Part shown: positions 17,110 to 24,845 of the stretch, piece after piece
Layout: each line of letters starts with the position of its first letter
Numbering within the stretch: the first letter of the stretch is position 1
Assembly (NCBI GenBank): GCA_002353555.1
Contig: DEJO01000030.1
Location: 1 to 37,134 of the forward strand
Source: Prevotella sp. UBA2746
GTDB taxonomy: Bacteria; Bacteroidota; Bacteroidia; Bacteroidales; Bacteroidaceae
Length of the DNA stretch: 37,134 nucleotides
Direction: 5' to 3'
Notes under the pieces: generated by a model
Seen by the model: the letters and a program-made list of their open reading frames with translations, nothing else
The model's database searches: none
Told to the model about the DNA's origin: nothing
Translations under genes and position numbers: made by a program

Positions 17110-18774
17110 ATGAGAAAGCATATCCTTCTTTATCTTTTCGTCTTTTCACCCCTTAGCCTTTGCTCAGCCCAGGACTCGCTGCTCGTGCGCAACTACCAGT
17201 ATGTGAAGCATGCAGACCCGTGGCTGACGACCCGCAATGCGGCTGCGCTGACCCGCTTTGCTGCTCCCAATATCGCAGAGGCATCGGTCTCCTTGTCGCT
17301 GGCGAAGGGTGGGCTGACCCGTTACTACGAGTCGCCCAGCGTGTTGCAGGCTGACGTGGCGGCGGAGGCTTTCTATCGGCTCAGCCGCCGAACGGTAGTC
17401 TACGGCGACATCAGCTACGACAACTATTCGGGCGACGACATGACCGGATCGGCATGGATCAACCCTATCCGCAAGCCATTCGACATTGCCGAGGCTACCG
17501 GAAACAACGCCGGTCGCAAGCATCGTGATACCTACCGGCTGGCTGGTGCCGTCGGTGTCGACGTGTGGAAGGGCTATGCCCTGGGTGTGCGTCTGGACTA
17601 TACGGCCGCCAACTATGCCAAGTACAAAGACCTGCGCCATAAGAACAAGCTCATGGACCTGAGCCTTTCGGCAGGCATCTATGCCCCCCTGACGGCGTGG
17701 CTCAGTCTCGGCGCCGACTACGTATACCACCGCAACACGGAGAGTCTCACCTTCAGTACCTACGGAAAGAACGAGGATGTCTATCGTTCGCTCATCAACT
17801 ATGGAGCGTTTTTCGGTAGGGTAGAGCAGTTCGGCAACGGCGGATATACCGACAAGTCGCGCGAGATGCCGCTCTTTGAAGACAGTCACGGAGCCGACTT
17901 CCAAGTGGAACTGCGCCCCATGCGCCAGCTGACGGCTATAGGTAGCTTCGGCTTCAGCAAGGGTGACGGCTACTACGGTCGGCGTTCGCCCTACACGGCA
18001 ACCTATACCCAGCACGACCGCCGCGTCACGACCGCCGCCCTTTCGCTCATCTATACTCCTGTCGCTTTGTCCGACAAGTCTGACAGGTCCGACCAGTCCG
18101 ACCTCTCCCCCTGTTCGTCTCGTCTGTCGAGGCATCGCCTCGACCTCTCTTTCCGCAACGAGAAACTTGCCAACCGAGCTGAGACCTTCCGCGAACTGTC
18201 TAACGCTTCGGGTGCCTACTACTACGAATACTATGCTCCCGTGCCTACTGCCGACAAGCAGTGGCAGGACTTTAGCCTGACGTATACCGCCCAGATCGGC
18301 ATCGTGGGTGAGACACCGGCATGGGAGTTACGTGCGGGTTGGCAGTGGAGCCGGCAGCAACAGCTGGGATACCTCTTCCCCTTCTATCGCTATCAGGACC
18401 TCATTACCCGCTGCTGGTCTGCGGGTGCCACGCACAACAGGGTCTGTCGGCGTGGCGTGTGGTCGTTTTCCTTGGAAGGAGCGTTTGCGAAAGGTTCCGG
18501 CAGTCCGTATGTCGATGGTACCTACATTACCCCTGATGCGCAGCAGGAGGCTCCAGCCACGGAGGATGCCTTCCTCTTTAGCGACTACCAGTACCTTACA
18601 TCGGCGCAATACCGCATAGGCGGAAGCGTGCAGTATGCTTTCGTCTTTCCTGGCACACGCCTGAAGACGCACGCCAGGTTGTCCCTGTCCCACAGCAAGG
18701 CAAACGAAACCTACGTCCTCAGCCCCGGTTGCGACCGTACGCAGGCCATTGTCACCCTCGGCTGTAACTTTTGA
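17110..18774 (+). CDS. DUF6850-like outer membrane beta-barrel protein
   Basis: The 554 residues have a signal peptide (ILLYLFVFSPLSLCSAQ) and then alternating aromatic/hydrophobic strands throughout, ending in a strand with terminal Phe (QAIVTLGCNF), as expected of an outer-membrane barrel. Start and position match the DUF6850 barrel proteins that accompany DUF4876 lipoproteins, by recollection only. A low-complexity insert LSDKSDRSDQSDLS near residue 325 is encoded by a TCCGAC tandem repeat (18069-18103). The TGA stop is followed at once by a TTCATA-type repeat. Third gene of the receptor operon. Confidence 0.7.
   Translation: MRKHILLYLFVFSPLSLCSAQDSLLVRNYQYVKHADPWLTTRNAAALTRFAAPNIAEASVSLSLAKGGLTRYYESPSVLQADVAAEAFYRLSRRTVVYGDISYDNYSGDDMTGSAWINPIRKPFDIAEATGNNAGRKHRDTYRLAGAVGVDVWKGYALGVRLDYTAANYAKYKDLRHKNKLMDLSLSAGIYAPLTAWLSLGADYVYHRNTESLTFSTYGKNEDVYRSLINYGAFFGRVEQFGNGGYTDKSREMPLFEDSHGADFQVELRPMRQLTAIGSFGFSKGDGYYGRRSPYTATYTQHDRRVTTAALSLIYTPVALSDKSDRSDQSDLSPCSSRLSRHRLDLSFRNEKLANRAETFRELSNASGAYYYEYYAPVPTADKQWQDFSLTYTAQIGIVGETPAWELRAGWQWSRQQQLGYLFPFYRYQDLITRCWSAGATHNRVCRRGVWSFSLEGAFAKGSGSPYVDGTYITPDAQQEAPATEDAFLFSDYQYLTSAQYRIGGSVQYAFVFPGTRLKTHARLSLSHSKANETYVLSPGCDRTQAIVTLGCNF
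18069..18103 (+). repeat. TCCGAC tandem repeat inside a coding region
   Basis: Four imperfect copies of (G)TCCGACnnG encode SDKSDRSDQSD within the barrel protein. The reading frame is kept. It probably lies in a surface or periplasmic loop. Confidence 0.7.
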
Positions 18775-18813
18775 TAGTTCATAGTTCATAATTCATAATT
18801 CATAGTTCATAGT
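18775..18813. repeat. TTCATA(A/G) tandem repeat
   Basis: About four copies of a 9-10 bp unit (ATAGTTCAT / AATTCAT) fill the gap from the stop of the barrel gene to just before ATG 18819. Confidence 0.75.
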
Positions 18814-18818
18814 TTACC

Positions 18819-19634
18819 ATGTTTAAAACAACTCGTATCTTCAAATTGTTCTGTATGTTGGCATTTTATGCCAACCTCCCCCTGTTCCTCACCCCTGCCT
18901 TTGCCCAGTCCGACCTGTCGGGCAACTGGCAGTTCGTTGCTGCCAACAACGGCGTAGAGGTAGCCCCTGGAATCTACTCTGCCGGCACCGATATAGTCGA
19001 CTTTACAGCCACCCTGTCGGCTGATGGTAGCTACCTGCAATGTCATGCCGACAACTTCTACAGCAAGACGGGCACGGCATACGCTGCCGACTGGCGCATA
19101 CTCGTCGAGAACGACGGGGCAGGGAAGCACAGGCTCGGCTGGGTGCTCGACAGTCAGCAGCCGGCTTTCGCTGCGGAGTTCCTTGAGCCGCGCGACAACT
19201 ACTTGGAGAAAGGGTTCTTCTACTGGGGAGGCACGGAGGGCGGACACTGTTATGTCTATCTGCTGGCTGATAATGCCGATGCCTCTGCCATCGTGGGCAT
19301 GACCTTCTGGAGTCCGTGGAGCGATGAGAATACTACCGAATATGCGCTCTCCAACGAGGAGAACAACTCACGCAAGATCTATGCCGTCGTTTCCGAGAGC
19401 ATACCCTATGCCACCCCCGTGGGCTTGATAGAGATATGGAGCAGCCCGAAAATAAGGAAGGTCAGTGCCGACGATACTGCCATTGCTACCGTCACCACCG
19501 ACACGAAGCCTCGCGACGATGCGTGGTATGACCTCAGTGGTCGGAAAATAGCCGATGGTCGCTTGCAAGGCAAGATTGTTTCTTTGCCCAGAGGCATCTA
19601 TATCCATAACGGACAGAAGTATGTTGTGCGCTGA
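18819..19634 (+). CDS. Secreted protein of unknown function with type IX-like C-terminal tail
   Basis: The 271 residues have a signal peptide (LFCMLAFYANLPLFLTPAFAQ). The mature start (DLSGNWQFVAANNGVEVAPG, later ADGSYLQCHADNFY) looks like a lipocalin-like or similar small beta barrel that begins with a GNW strand. The end, DAWYDLSGRKI ... LPRGIYIHNGQKYVVR, is the C-terminal sorting-domain pattern of type IX secreted proteins in Prevotella. The segment before it (DGRLQGK) is encoded by the palindromic CTTGCAAGGCAAG, which also occurs in the convergent 777-residue gene. It lies 44 bp after the TonB operon and may be its fourth gene. Function not recognised. Confidence 0.7.
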   Translation: MFKTTRIFKLFCMLAFYANLPLFLTPAFAQSDLSGNWQFVAANNGVEVAPGIYSAGTDIVDFTATLSADGSYLQCHADNFYSKTGTAYAADWRILVENDGAGKHRLGWVLDSQQPAFAAEFLEPRDNYLEKGFFYWGGTEGGHCYVYLLADNADASAIVGMTFWSPWSDENTTEYALSNEENNSRKIYAVVSESIPYATPVGLIEIWSSPKIRKVSADDTAIATVTTDTKPRDDAWYDLSGRKIADGRLQGKIVSLPRGIYIHNGQKYVVR

Positions 19635-19764
19635 TAACCAATAGGTTGCGAATGAAAAAGTGTAGGATATTTCATCGGAAGAATTTTGTTTGGCACTGTT
19701 TGTCAACGACATACAAAGTCTGTGTAGAATGCAATCATTTTTTTATTAAGTTGTATATATAAAA

Positions 19765-19797
19765 CATCGCCAAGGAACGAACCGTTCCTTGGCGATG
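19765..19797. terminator. Strong bidirectional terminator hairpin
   Basis: CATCGCCAAGGAACG (19765-19779) pairs perfectly over 15 bp with CGTTCCTTGGCGATG (19783-19797) around AAC. On the minus strand it is followed by TTTTATATA, so it mainly ends the 777-residue gene; the convergent + strand gene may use it too. Confidence 0.8.
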
Positions 19798-19840
19798 TCG
19801 TTTGAATAGAGATATAAATCTTGTGTGTGTGATGTGCCGG

Positions 19841-22174
19841 TTATTTCACGACTATCTTGCGACCGTTGAAGATGTAGATGCCCTTCTGTGTCGGTTTGCC
19901 GTTGATGCTGCGACCGTCGAGGGAGTACCATTTGCCGGCTGCATTCTTGCCTTGCAAGCGTCCTTCGGCCGAGCGGTCAATTGTCAATTGTGAATTGTCA
20001 ATTGAATCGATGCCCGTCTCAATATCTTCGCTGATAGAAAGCGGCATAATCTGGAATCCGCTGCCGGTTTTGGTCAGGATGCCGATGACAGTAGCCTTGG
20101 CATAGTCAATGCCGGCGAGACTCTCTTGGATGACATACGGGAAGTAGTTGGTCTTGCCGTTGTTTATGTTGATGGTCTTGCTGTCGGCATCGGTGATGGT
20201 GGCAGCAGTTTCGCTGGTTCCCTTGACGGCGACATCGGTCAGTTTGATGACCTTCATCAGGTTGCCGTCGATGCTGAGTTCTGCTATAGAACCCGTAGCC
20301 GGTGTGTAGGTGCCGCCTTCGCTGACGGTGAGGTCGTTGCTGTTGGTTTCTTCAGTCATGGCGATGCGGCTGCCCATCGTCTGCTTGTTCTTCTTCACAT
20401 AGACGAAGCCGTTGAGCTTGTCGCCGACCTTGAAGTTGAGACCAGTGCAGTAGAAGTGAGCACCAGCAGTAGCATCCTGTACGTAGCAGCCCCATTCGTT
20501 CACCATGCTGCTGGTGATGACAGCATCGGTGAGGTTCAGCTTGACGAGTGTGCCGTCGGAAAGGGCATTGAAGTCGGCAAGAGAAGAAACCTCGGTTGTA
20601 TATTCATTAACGGCAGGAATAACGGTCTCTGCGTTAGCAGGAGCCGTCTCCACCTCGATGGCATCAACGTATGTTGAACCTGTTGCCGTGAAGCGTACAC
20701 TCGATGCATTACCCGTCCATGTCAGTTTGTCGGTGCTGAAGGTTCCTTCGCCTTTGTCAACGCCCCATGAGGTGTTATAGACATCGGCACCTGTACTGGT
20801 GTTCTTGCCGAGGTTGTAAGTGAAGCGGATGGCTGTGATGGCTTTTCCTTCTGCTGCAGTGACGCGCATCTGTCCGTCCTTGATGAGCTGGAGTTGCAAG
20901 CCGCGCGTACCATTATCATAGAAGCGGGTAGGCATCGTGGGTGAGCTGACAAAGGTCAGCGTAACATCACCCTTGGTGAGAGCCGCCGTTTCCAGGTTGC
21001 CTGCGTTGACACTTTCTGTTGTTCCGTTCACTCCAGGAGTCATCTCCAGGTTGTTGTTGTGGAAGTCGAAGAGGGCAGAGGTGGATTCTTCAACGATGGC
21101 ATCGTCGCCAAGGGGCATGATGAACCAGCCGGTCATGTAGTAGATGACGACACCGGTGAGCTTGGATGCCTTCTCTGGCCAGGTGAAACCTGCAGAGAGC
21201 GTGCCCATATAGTCACGAGCCTTCATGGTGTTGCCATTGGCGTCGGTCAGCGTCTTGTTCTTTCCGGTACCGCTGATGGTAACGTCCTTCAGGGTGACGA
21301 GCTTGGCGTATGTAGCCTGCTGGCAGGCCTCGGTGATGGTCATCTCTGTGCCGACGAGTGCAGTTTCGGCAGCTTCGAAGGTCGTGGCGTCGGTAGCTGT
21401 CAGCTGTGGCTCATAGGGTGTGGGCTCATAGCTCATGTAGTCGATGTTGTTGTCTGTGCTCTTCTTGCCAATGATGTAGCCGTTGAGGGCGGTGCCTACG
21501 ATCAGGGTGATGCCCTTGATGACGGTGGCGCCACTGGCATCTTCTACATAATAGCCGTTATAGGTTCCGTTCACGCGTGCGTTGTTGAGTGTCAGTTTTA
21601 CCACCTTCCCGTCTTCTGCGGCATTAAAGGCTGCGATGTTTTCAGCCTCGACATCGAACGTTTCGGTGGCGGGTTCAACGGTCTGTTCATTCTTGGCATC
21701 GGTGGTGACGACGATTTTCAGCATCTGGCGGTTGCCGGTACCTGTGCGGTTGAAGGTCACCTCGGTGGCGTTGCCTGTCCAGCTGGTGCCGGAGAGTGTT
21801 CCTGTAGAAGCTTCGAAGTCGAAATTACCCGACTTCATGGTCACCTCAATTTTTGTGATAGCGCGCCCTTCGGCGGCATTAAACTTCAAACCGCCTACAG
21901 CACTGGCGTTAGCATAGACATAGAGAGATGTGACACCGTTGTTGTCCTTCATCAGACGGCACGGTTGGTTGCCGTCGATGCCCGTCATCGTAACTTCACC
22001 GATAGTCAGTGGACCGGTGAGGTTGCCGTCGGCAAAGTTGATACCTTCACCCACAGGCCAGTTCTGAGGATTATTCTCGAAGTCGAACGTGTTGCTGACT
22101 TCAGCGGCACCTGCCGCCTTGGGCAGTGCCAAGAGTGCCATGAGCACCCATAATAAAGTAGAGATTTTCTTCAT
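19841..22174 (-). CDS. Large secreted repeat-domain protein with type IX-like C-terminal tail
   Basis: The 777 residues have a signal peptide (LLWVLMALLALPKAAGAAE). Two related beta-rich modules follow. Each has a first half that reads like a carbohydrate-binding or jelly-roll fold (AEGRAITKIEVTMKSGNF and AEGKAITAIRFTYN, each followed by a WTGNAT or WTGNAS turn). The second half resembles an OB-fold (VVKLTLNNARVNGTYNGYYVEDASG; LVKLNLTDAVITSS...WGCYVQDATAG). The C-terminus WYSLDGRSINGKPTQKGIYIFNGRKIVVK-like block is a sorting tail. Just before it, the linker IDNSQLTIDR is encoded by an AATTGTC repeat (19977-20004). It is probably displayed or secreted; function unknown. Confidence 0.75.
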   Translation of the reverse strand: MKKISTLLWVLMALLALPKAAGAAEVSNTFDFENNPQNWPVGEGINFADGNLTGPLTIGEVTMTGIDGNQPCRLMKDNNGVTSLYVYANASAVGGLKFNAAEGRAITKIEVTMKSGNFDFEASTGTLSGTSWTGNATEVTFNRTGTGNRQMLKIVVTTDAKNEQTVEPATETFDVEAENIAAFNAAEDGKVVKLTLNNARVNGTYNGYYVEDASGATVIKGITLIVGTALNGYIIGKKSTDNNIDYMSYEPTPYEPQLTATDATTFEAAETALVGTEMTITEACQQATYAKLVTLKDVTISGTGKNKTLTDANGNTMKARDYMGTLSAGFTWPEKASKLTGVVIYYMTGWFIMPLGDDAIVEESTSALFDFHNNNLEMTPGVNGTTESVNAGNLETAALTKGDVTLTFVSSPTMPTRFYDNGTRGLQLQLIKDGQMRVTAAEGKAITAIRFTYNLGKNTSTGADVYNTSWGVDKGEGTFSTDKLTWTGNASSVRFTATGSTYVDAIEVETAPANAETVIPAVNEYTTEVSSLADFNALSDGTLVKLNLTDAVITSSMVNEWGCYVQDATAGAHFYCTGLNFKVGDKLNGFVYVKKNKQTMGSRIAMTEETNSNDLTVSEGGTYTPATGSIAELSIDGNLMKVIKLTDVAVKGTSETAATITDADSKTININNGKTNYFPYVIQESLAGIDYAKATVIGILTKTGSGFQIMPLSISEDIETGIDSIDNSQLTIDRSAEGRLQGKNAAGKWYSLDGRSINGKPTQKGIYIFNGRKIVVK
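19977..20004. repeat. AATTGTCA repeat inside a coding region
   Basis: Alternating TCAATTG and GAATTG units, the same family as 22241-22313, read through in frame as IDNSQLTID before the sorting tail of the 777-residue protein. Confidence 0.75.
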
Positions 22175-22240
22175 GTTAAGTGTGAATTATGAATTGTTAA
22201 TGATGTAATCGCGTAGCGCTTGCCAGAGCAAGAATGATTC

Positions 22241-22313
22241 ATTGTCAATTATCAATTGTCAATTATCAATTGTCAATTGTCAATTGTCAATTGTGAATTA
22301 TGAATTGTCAATT
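22241..22313. repeat. AATTGTCA/AATTATCA tandem repeat
   Basis: About seven copies of a 10-11 bp unit (TCAATTGTCAATT) with variants containing TATCAATT and GAATTATG. The stop codon (22308-22310) of the heavy-metal-domain gene lies inside the last unit. Confidence 0.8.
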
Positions 22314-23084
22314 CTCCTTGCATTCGTGAGCGGGAGGAACGGTTGCTTCCACACCTGTTTCGCGCACCTGTTTGAGCAACGCATCAGGTGTGGCGAAATA
22401 CTTGTCGGCATAGGTGATGGCAAGTGTCTTTTTCTTGGCGTTCACGCAGACATCGGCGATACCGTCGATAGCCATCAACTCCTCTACGGTATTGTCGTTG
22501 GCTGCACTCTCCGGGATGTTGAAATAGGCGTAGCTGATGCCCTTGACCGTCTCATTATGGTGGAGGAGTACGTCGACGGGAGTGAAGCCAAGGTCGATGA
22601 GCGACTGGCGGATAGAGTCCTTGCGCGTCTTGTTGGCATCGTAGCGTATCAGCACGTCATGCTTGGCGAGGTCGGTAGCCAGGCTGTCGATGCCGTTCAT
22701 GGCGGTGAGACGTGTGGTAATGCGCTGCTCACACTTGCGACAGTGCATGTCGGCAATGCGCTGTTTGATGGTGCGTGGCATCACTTCGTCGGCACTATAT
22801 ACCTTGGGGATGTAGCGCTTCGTTGCTGCCAGCTGCGACATGATAGAGTCTTTGCAGGTCTTTTGCGGGTTGTACGCAACACTTACCGTGCGCCGCTCTT
22901 CATCGATGTTGAAGTTCTCGATACCTTCGTTGGCACGCAGGATGTTGCTTACTTTGTGGGCGCATTTGCCACAGTGCATCGCTTGGATGCTCATGGTGAG
23001 TGAATCAGTAGCCTCTGCTGCGTTCATGAAGCTCGTCAGAGCGAGTGCAGCCGTGAAAATCAATAGTAATTTCTTTGTTGACAT
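22308..23084 (-). CDS. Exported protein with tandem heavy-metal-associated (HMA) domains
   Basis: Starting at ATG 23084, the 258-residue protein has a signal peptide (LLLIFTAALALTSFMNAAEA). A first HMA domain follows with MHCGKCAHKV, a second with MHCRKCEQRI (each CxxC binding a soft metal such as copper), and a third ferredoxin-like segment (ELMAIDGIADVCVNAKKKTLAITYADKYFATPDALLKQV-like) that keeps the fold but lacks CxxC. An upstream in-frame ATG at 23189 is rejected because the promoter predicts a transcript start near 23182 and the signal peptide begins at 23084. It may be a periplasmic metal chaperone or sensor. The stop is supplied by an AATTGTCA repeat. Confidence 0.85.
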   Translation of the reverse strand: MSTKKLLLIFTAALALTSFMNAAEATDSLTMSIQAMHCGKCAHKVSNILRANEGIENFNIDEERRTVSVAYNPQKTCKDSIMSQLAATKRYIPKVYSADEVMPRTIKQRIADMHCRKCEQRITTRLTAMNGIDSLATDLAKHDVLIRYDANKTRKDSIRQSLIDLGFTPVDVLLHHNETVKGISYAYFNIPESAANDNTVEELMAIDGIADVCVNAKKKTLAITYADKYFATPDALLKQVRETGVEATVPPAHECKEN

Positions 23085-23186
23085 CTTGTTGCTAATTATA
23101 TAAATAGGTGTGATAAATCCTAATACACAACCCAGCCAAGACCGGCAGAAAGATGTGTAAGATGCGGTCATGGTTGGTGTAGGCTG

Positions 23187-23217
23187 CAAAGGTACTGGGA
23201 TTTTGCAGACTGGTCAA
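23187..23217 (-). promoter_or_regulatory. Promoter of the HMA-domain gene
   Basis: Minus strand: TTG at 23217-23215, 20 bp, TACCTTTG at 23194-23187. Predicted start near 23182, giving a leader of about 100 nt. Confidence 0.7.
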
Positions 23218-23308
23218 TACTTAAAAATGGGTATTTTATGACTGATAAGTGGCGTGTAAGAATGAAGTCCAACGTTAAAACACGCCCCCTGTGTGCAAGG
23301 GCTGGCAG

Positions 23309-24163
23309 TTACAACCCGCGCGACTTGTAGATGATGTCCTTGGCGTTGTTGATTTCCTGGAACTTTTTCTCGGCGGCTTTCTTCACGTCTTCGCCGAGAG
23401 TGGACACCTTGTCGGGGTGATGTTTCAACGCCATCTGTCGGTAGGCTTTCTTCACCTCGTCGTCGGAAGCAGTGGGGGCGATGCCCAACACCTTGTAGGC
23501 ATTTGCCAGTTCGTCTTGCGACTGGTAGCCACTACCACTGCTGCCATAGCTGTTCTGGCGGTTGCCTCCGCCGTAGCGTCGGCGGTTGTTGTAGCTGCCC
23601 ATAGCCAGGAGTGACTCGATGTCGTTGGCAGAGAGCCCCATGGCTTGACCTACTTCGCGCAGGGCAGCAAGCTCGTCGTTGGTGACACGGCCGTCGGCCT
23701 GGGCAATGAGCACGAGGAAGTCGAGCAGTTGCAGGCGTATGCTGTACTCCATGTTCATCCTGATTTCGATGCAAGCCTTGCGGATGGTCTCGCGGAAAGC
23801 GGCTGTCCCTTGTCGTTTCTGTTCTTCAAATATTTTCAGGATAATGGCTTCACCTTCCCGTTCAGCCTCAGCTCCGAAGTTCTGGCGCAGGAAAGAGCGT
23901 ACGACCTCCATCTCTGAGTGCATCACCTTGCCGTCGGCGCGGATGATATAAGCCATCAATACCAGCATGGAGAAGAGGAAGGAGTTGCGTTCGCCTTCGT
24001 CGTAACTGCCATTGTTGTTGAATGTCTCGCGCTGAGTGTTGTTGTCAGAGCCGGTGAAAGCATCGTCTAAAAGGCTGCCGATGGCGTAGCCTGCCAATGC
24101 TCCGAGTATGCTGCCTGTTGTCATCCAACCCAGGAAGCCGCCAATCCACTTTCCTAATGCCAT
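23309..24163 (-). CDS. DjlA-like co-chaperone: TerB domain plus C-terminal J domain
   Basis: The 284 residues start with a Gly-rich hydrophobic segment (WIGGFLGWMTTGSILGALAGYAIGSLL) that likely sits in the membrane. A TerB-type helical domain follows (about 55-175: LVLMAYIIRADGKVMHSEME, FLVLIAQADGRVTNDELAAL, with its Asp-containing DGxV loops). After a Gly/Asn/Ser linker comes a J domain (about 215-284) with the HPD motif in ALKHHPDKVSTL and YKVLGIAPTASDDEVKKAYR. The order matches DjlA, a membrane-anchored DnaK co-chaperone. It is downstream of, and probably co-transcribed with, the HsdR-N-like gene. Confidence 0.88.
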   Translation of the reverse strand: MALGKWIGGFLGWMTTGSILGALAGYAIGSLLDDAFTGSDNNTQRETFNNNGSYDEGERNSFLFSMLVLMAYIIRADGKVMHSEMEVVRSFLRQNFGAEAEREGEAIILKIFEEQKRQGTAAFRETIRKACIEIRMNMEYSIRLQLLDFLVLIAQADGRVTNDELAALREVGQAMGLSANDIESLLAMGSYNNRRRYGGGNRQNSYGSSGSGYQSQDELANAYKVLGIAPTASDDEVKKAYRQMALKHHPDKVSTLGEDVKKAAEKKFQEINNAKDIIYKSRGL

Positions 24164-24217
24164 ATTTCTGTTATGTATTTTTTTGTGATATGTCTATATT
24201 TGCTGCCTGTCTATTTG

Positions 24218-24682
24218 TTAAATGTTTTGATAGTCTGGAATGTCTTCTAAGAAGACATAACTCTGCCGTGCGTAGTCCATCTTGCAGACATAGTGTTGCA
24301 AGCCGTTAGATACCACTAAATAGTCGGCATGTAACAGCAAGTTGTAGACGCAGATCTGGTCGAAGGTCTTCTGCGTAATCTGTATCTGAGGTGCCTTGTA
24401 TTCGATAATCATGCGAGGCTGTAGCGAGGTGGAGTAGAGGACGCTGTCGGCACGCAACACCTTGTCGCCCACTTGCAACTTCACTTCGTTGGCGAGTAGG
24501 GCGGCAGGGTAGTGCTTTTGCTTGATGAGGTAGTGGATGAAGTGCTGGCGTACCCACTCCTCCGGTGTCAGTGCCACGTATTTCCTGCGCAGGACGTCTA
24601 AGACATAGTCGCGATGACCTGCTTTTCGCACTTTTATGGGGTATGATGGCAGATTTAATGGAATCATTTTTTGTACTTTCAT
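24218..24682 (-). CDS. HsdR N-terminal-type nuclease-fold protein
   Basis: From ATG 24682 the protein has 154 residues; MIPLNLPSYPIKV at 24667 is an alternative start. The fold matches the type I restriction HsdR_N family: VLRRKYVALTPEEWVRQHFIHYL, then the PD-(D/E)xK-like core with Asp in VLRADSVLY and Glu-x-Lys in MIIEYKAPQI, and LLLHADYLVVSNGLQHYVC. It stands alone with no HsdM/HsdS. In many Bacteroidetes such a gene lies divergent from holA, as here, which suggests a housekeeping role in DNA metabolism. The longer upstream reading frame (to 24832) runs through the promoter and is rejected. Confidence 0.8.
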   Translation of the reverse strand: MKVQKMIPLNLPSYPIKVRKAGHRDYVLDVLRRKYVALTPEEWVRQHFIHYLIKQKHYPAALLANEVKLQVGDKVLRADSVLYSTSLQPRMIIEYKAPQIQITQKTFDQICVYNLLLHADYLVVSNGLQHYVCKMDYARQSYVFLEDIPDYQNI

Positions 24683-24694
24683 CAGGTACTTTCG

Positions 24695-24756
24695 CTCGAA
24701 AATAAAAACAAAAGCAGGCTTTAGTTTTGTATTTTCCCCGCTTAATCGTACCTTTG
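24695..24756 (+). promoter_or_regulatory. holA promoter with an upstream hairpin covering the -33 box
   Basis: TTTTG ends at 24729, 19 bp, TACCTTTG at 24749-24756. The hairpin GAAAATA...TATTTTC (about 24695-24735) has this TTTTG in its downstream arm. A minus-strand TATCTTTG box (24768-24761) faces it, making TACCTTTGCATGCAAAGATA, but the minus side has no good -33 box. Confidence 0.7.
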
Positions 24757-24845
24757 CATGCAAAGATACAAAATTGAAGGCACAAGAAAAAGAAGTTGTT
24801 CTTTTTTTTGCACCATAGAGAGAAAGCGACAATAAAAATCTGGTT

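Noticed and set aside
21059..22153. 364-codon open frame on the + strand
   Set aside because: Antisense shadow of the 777-residue secreted protein; no promoter, signal peptide or family features.
24683..24832. N-terminal extension of the HsdR-N-like protein
   Set aside because: The extra 50 codons run through the divergent promoter and hairpin module and do not resemble the family.
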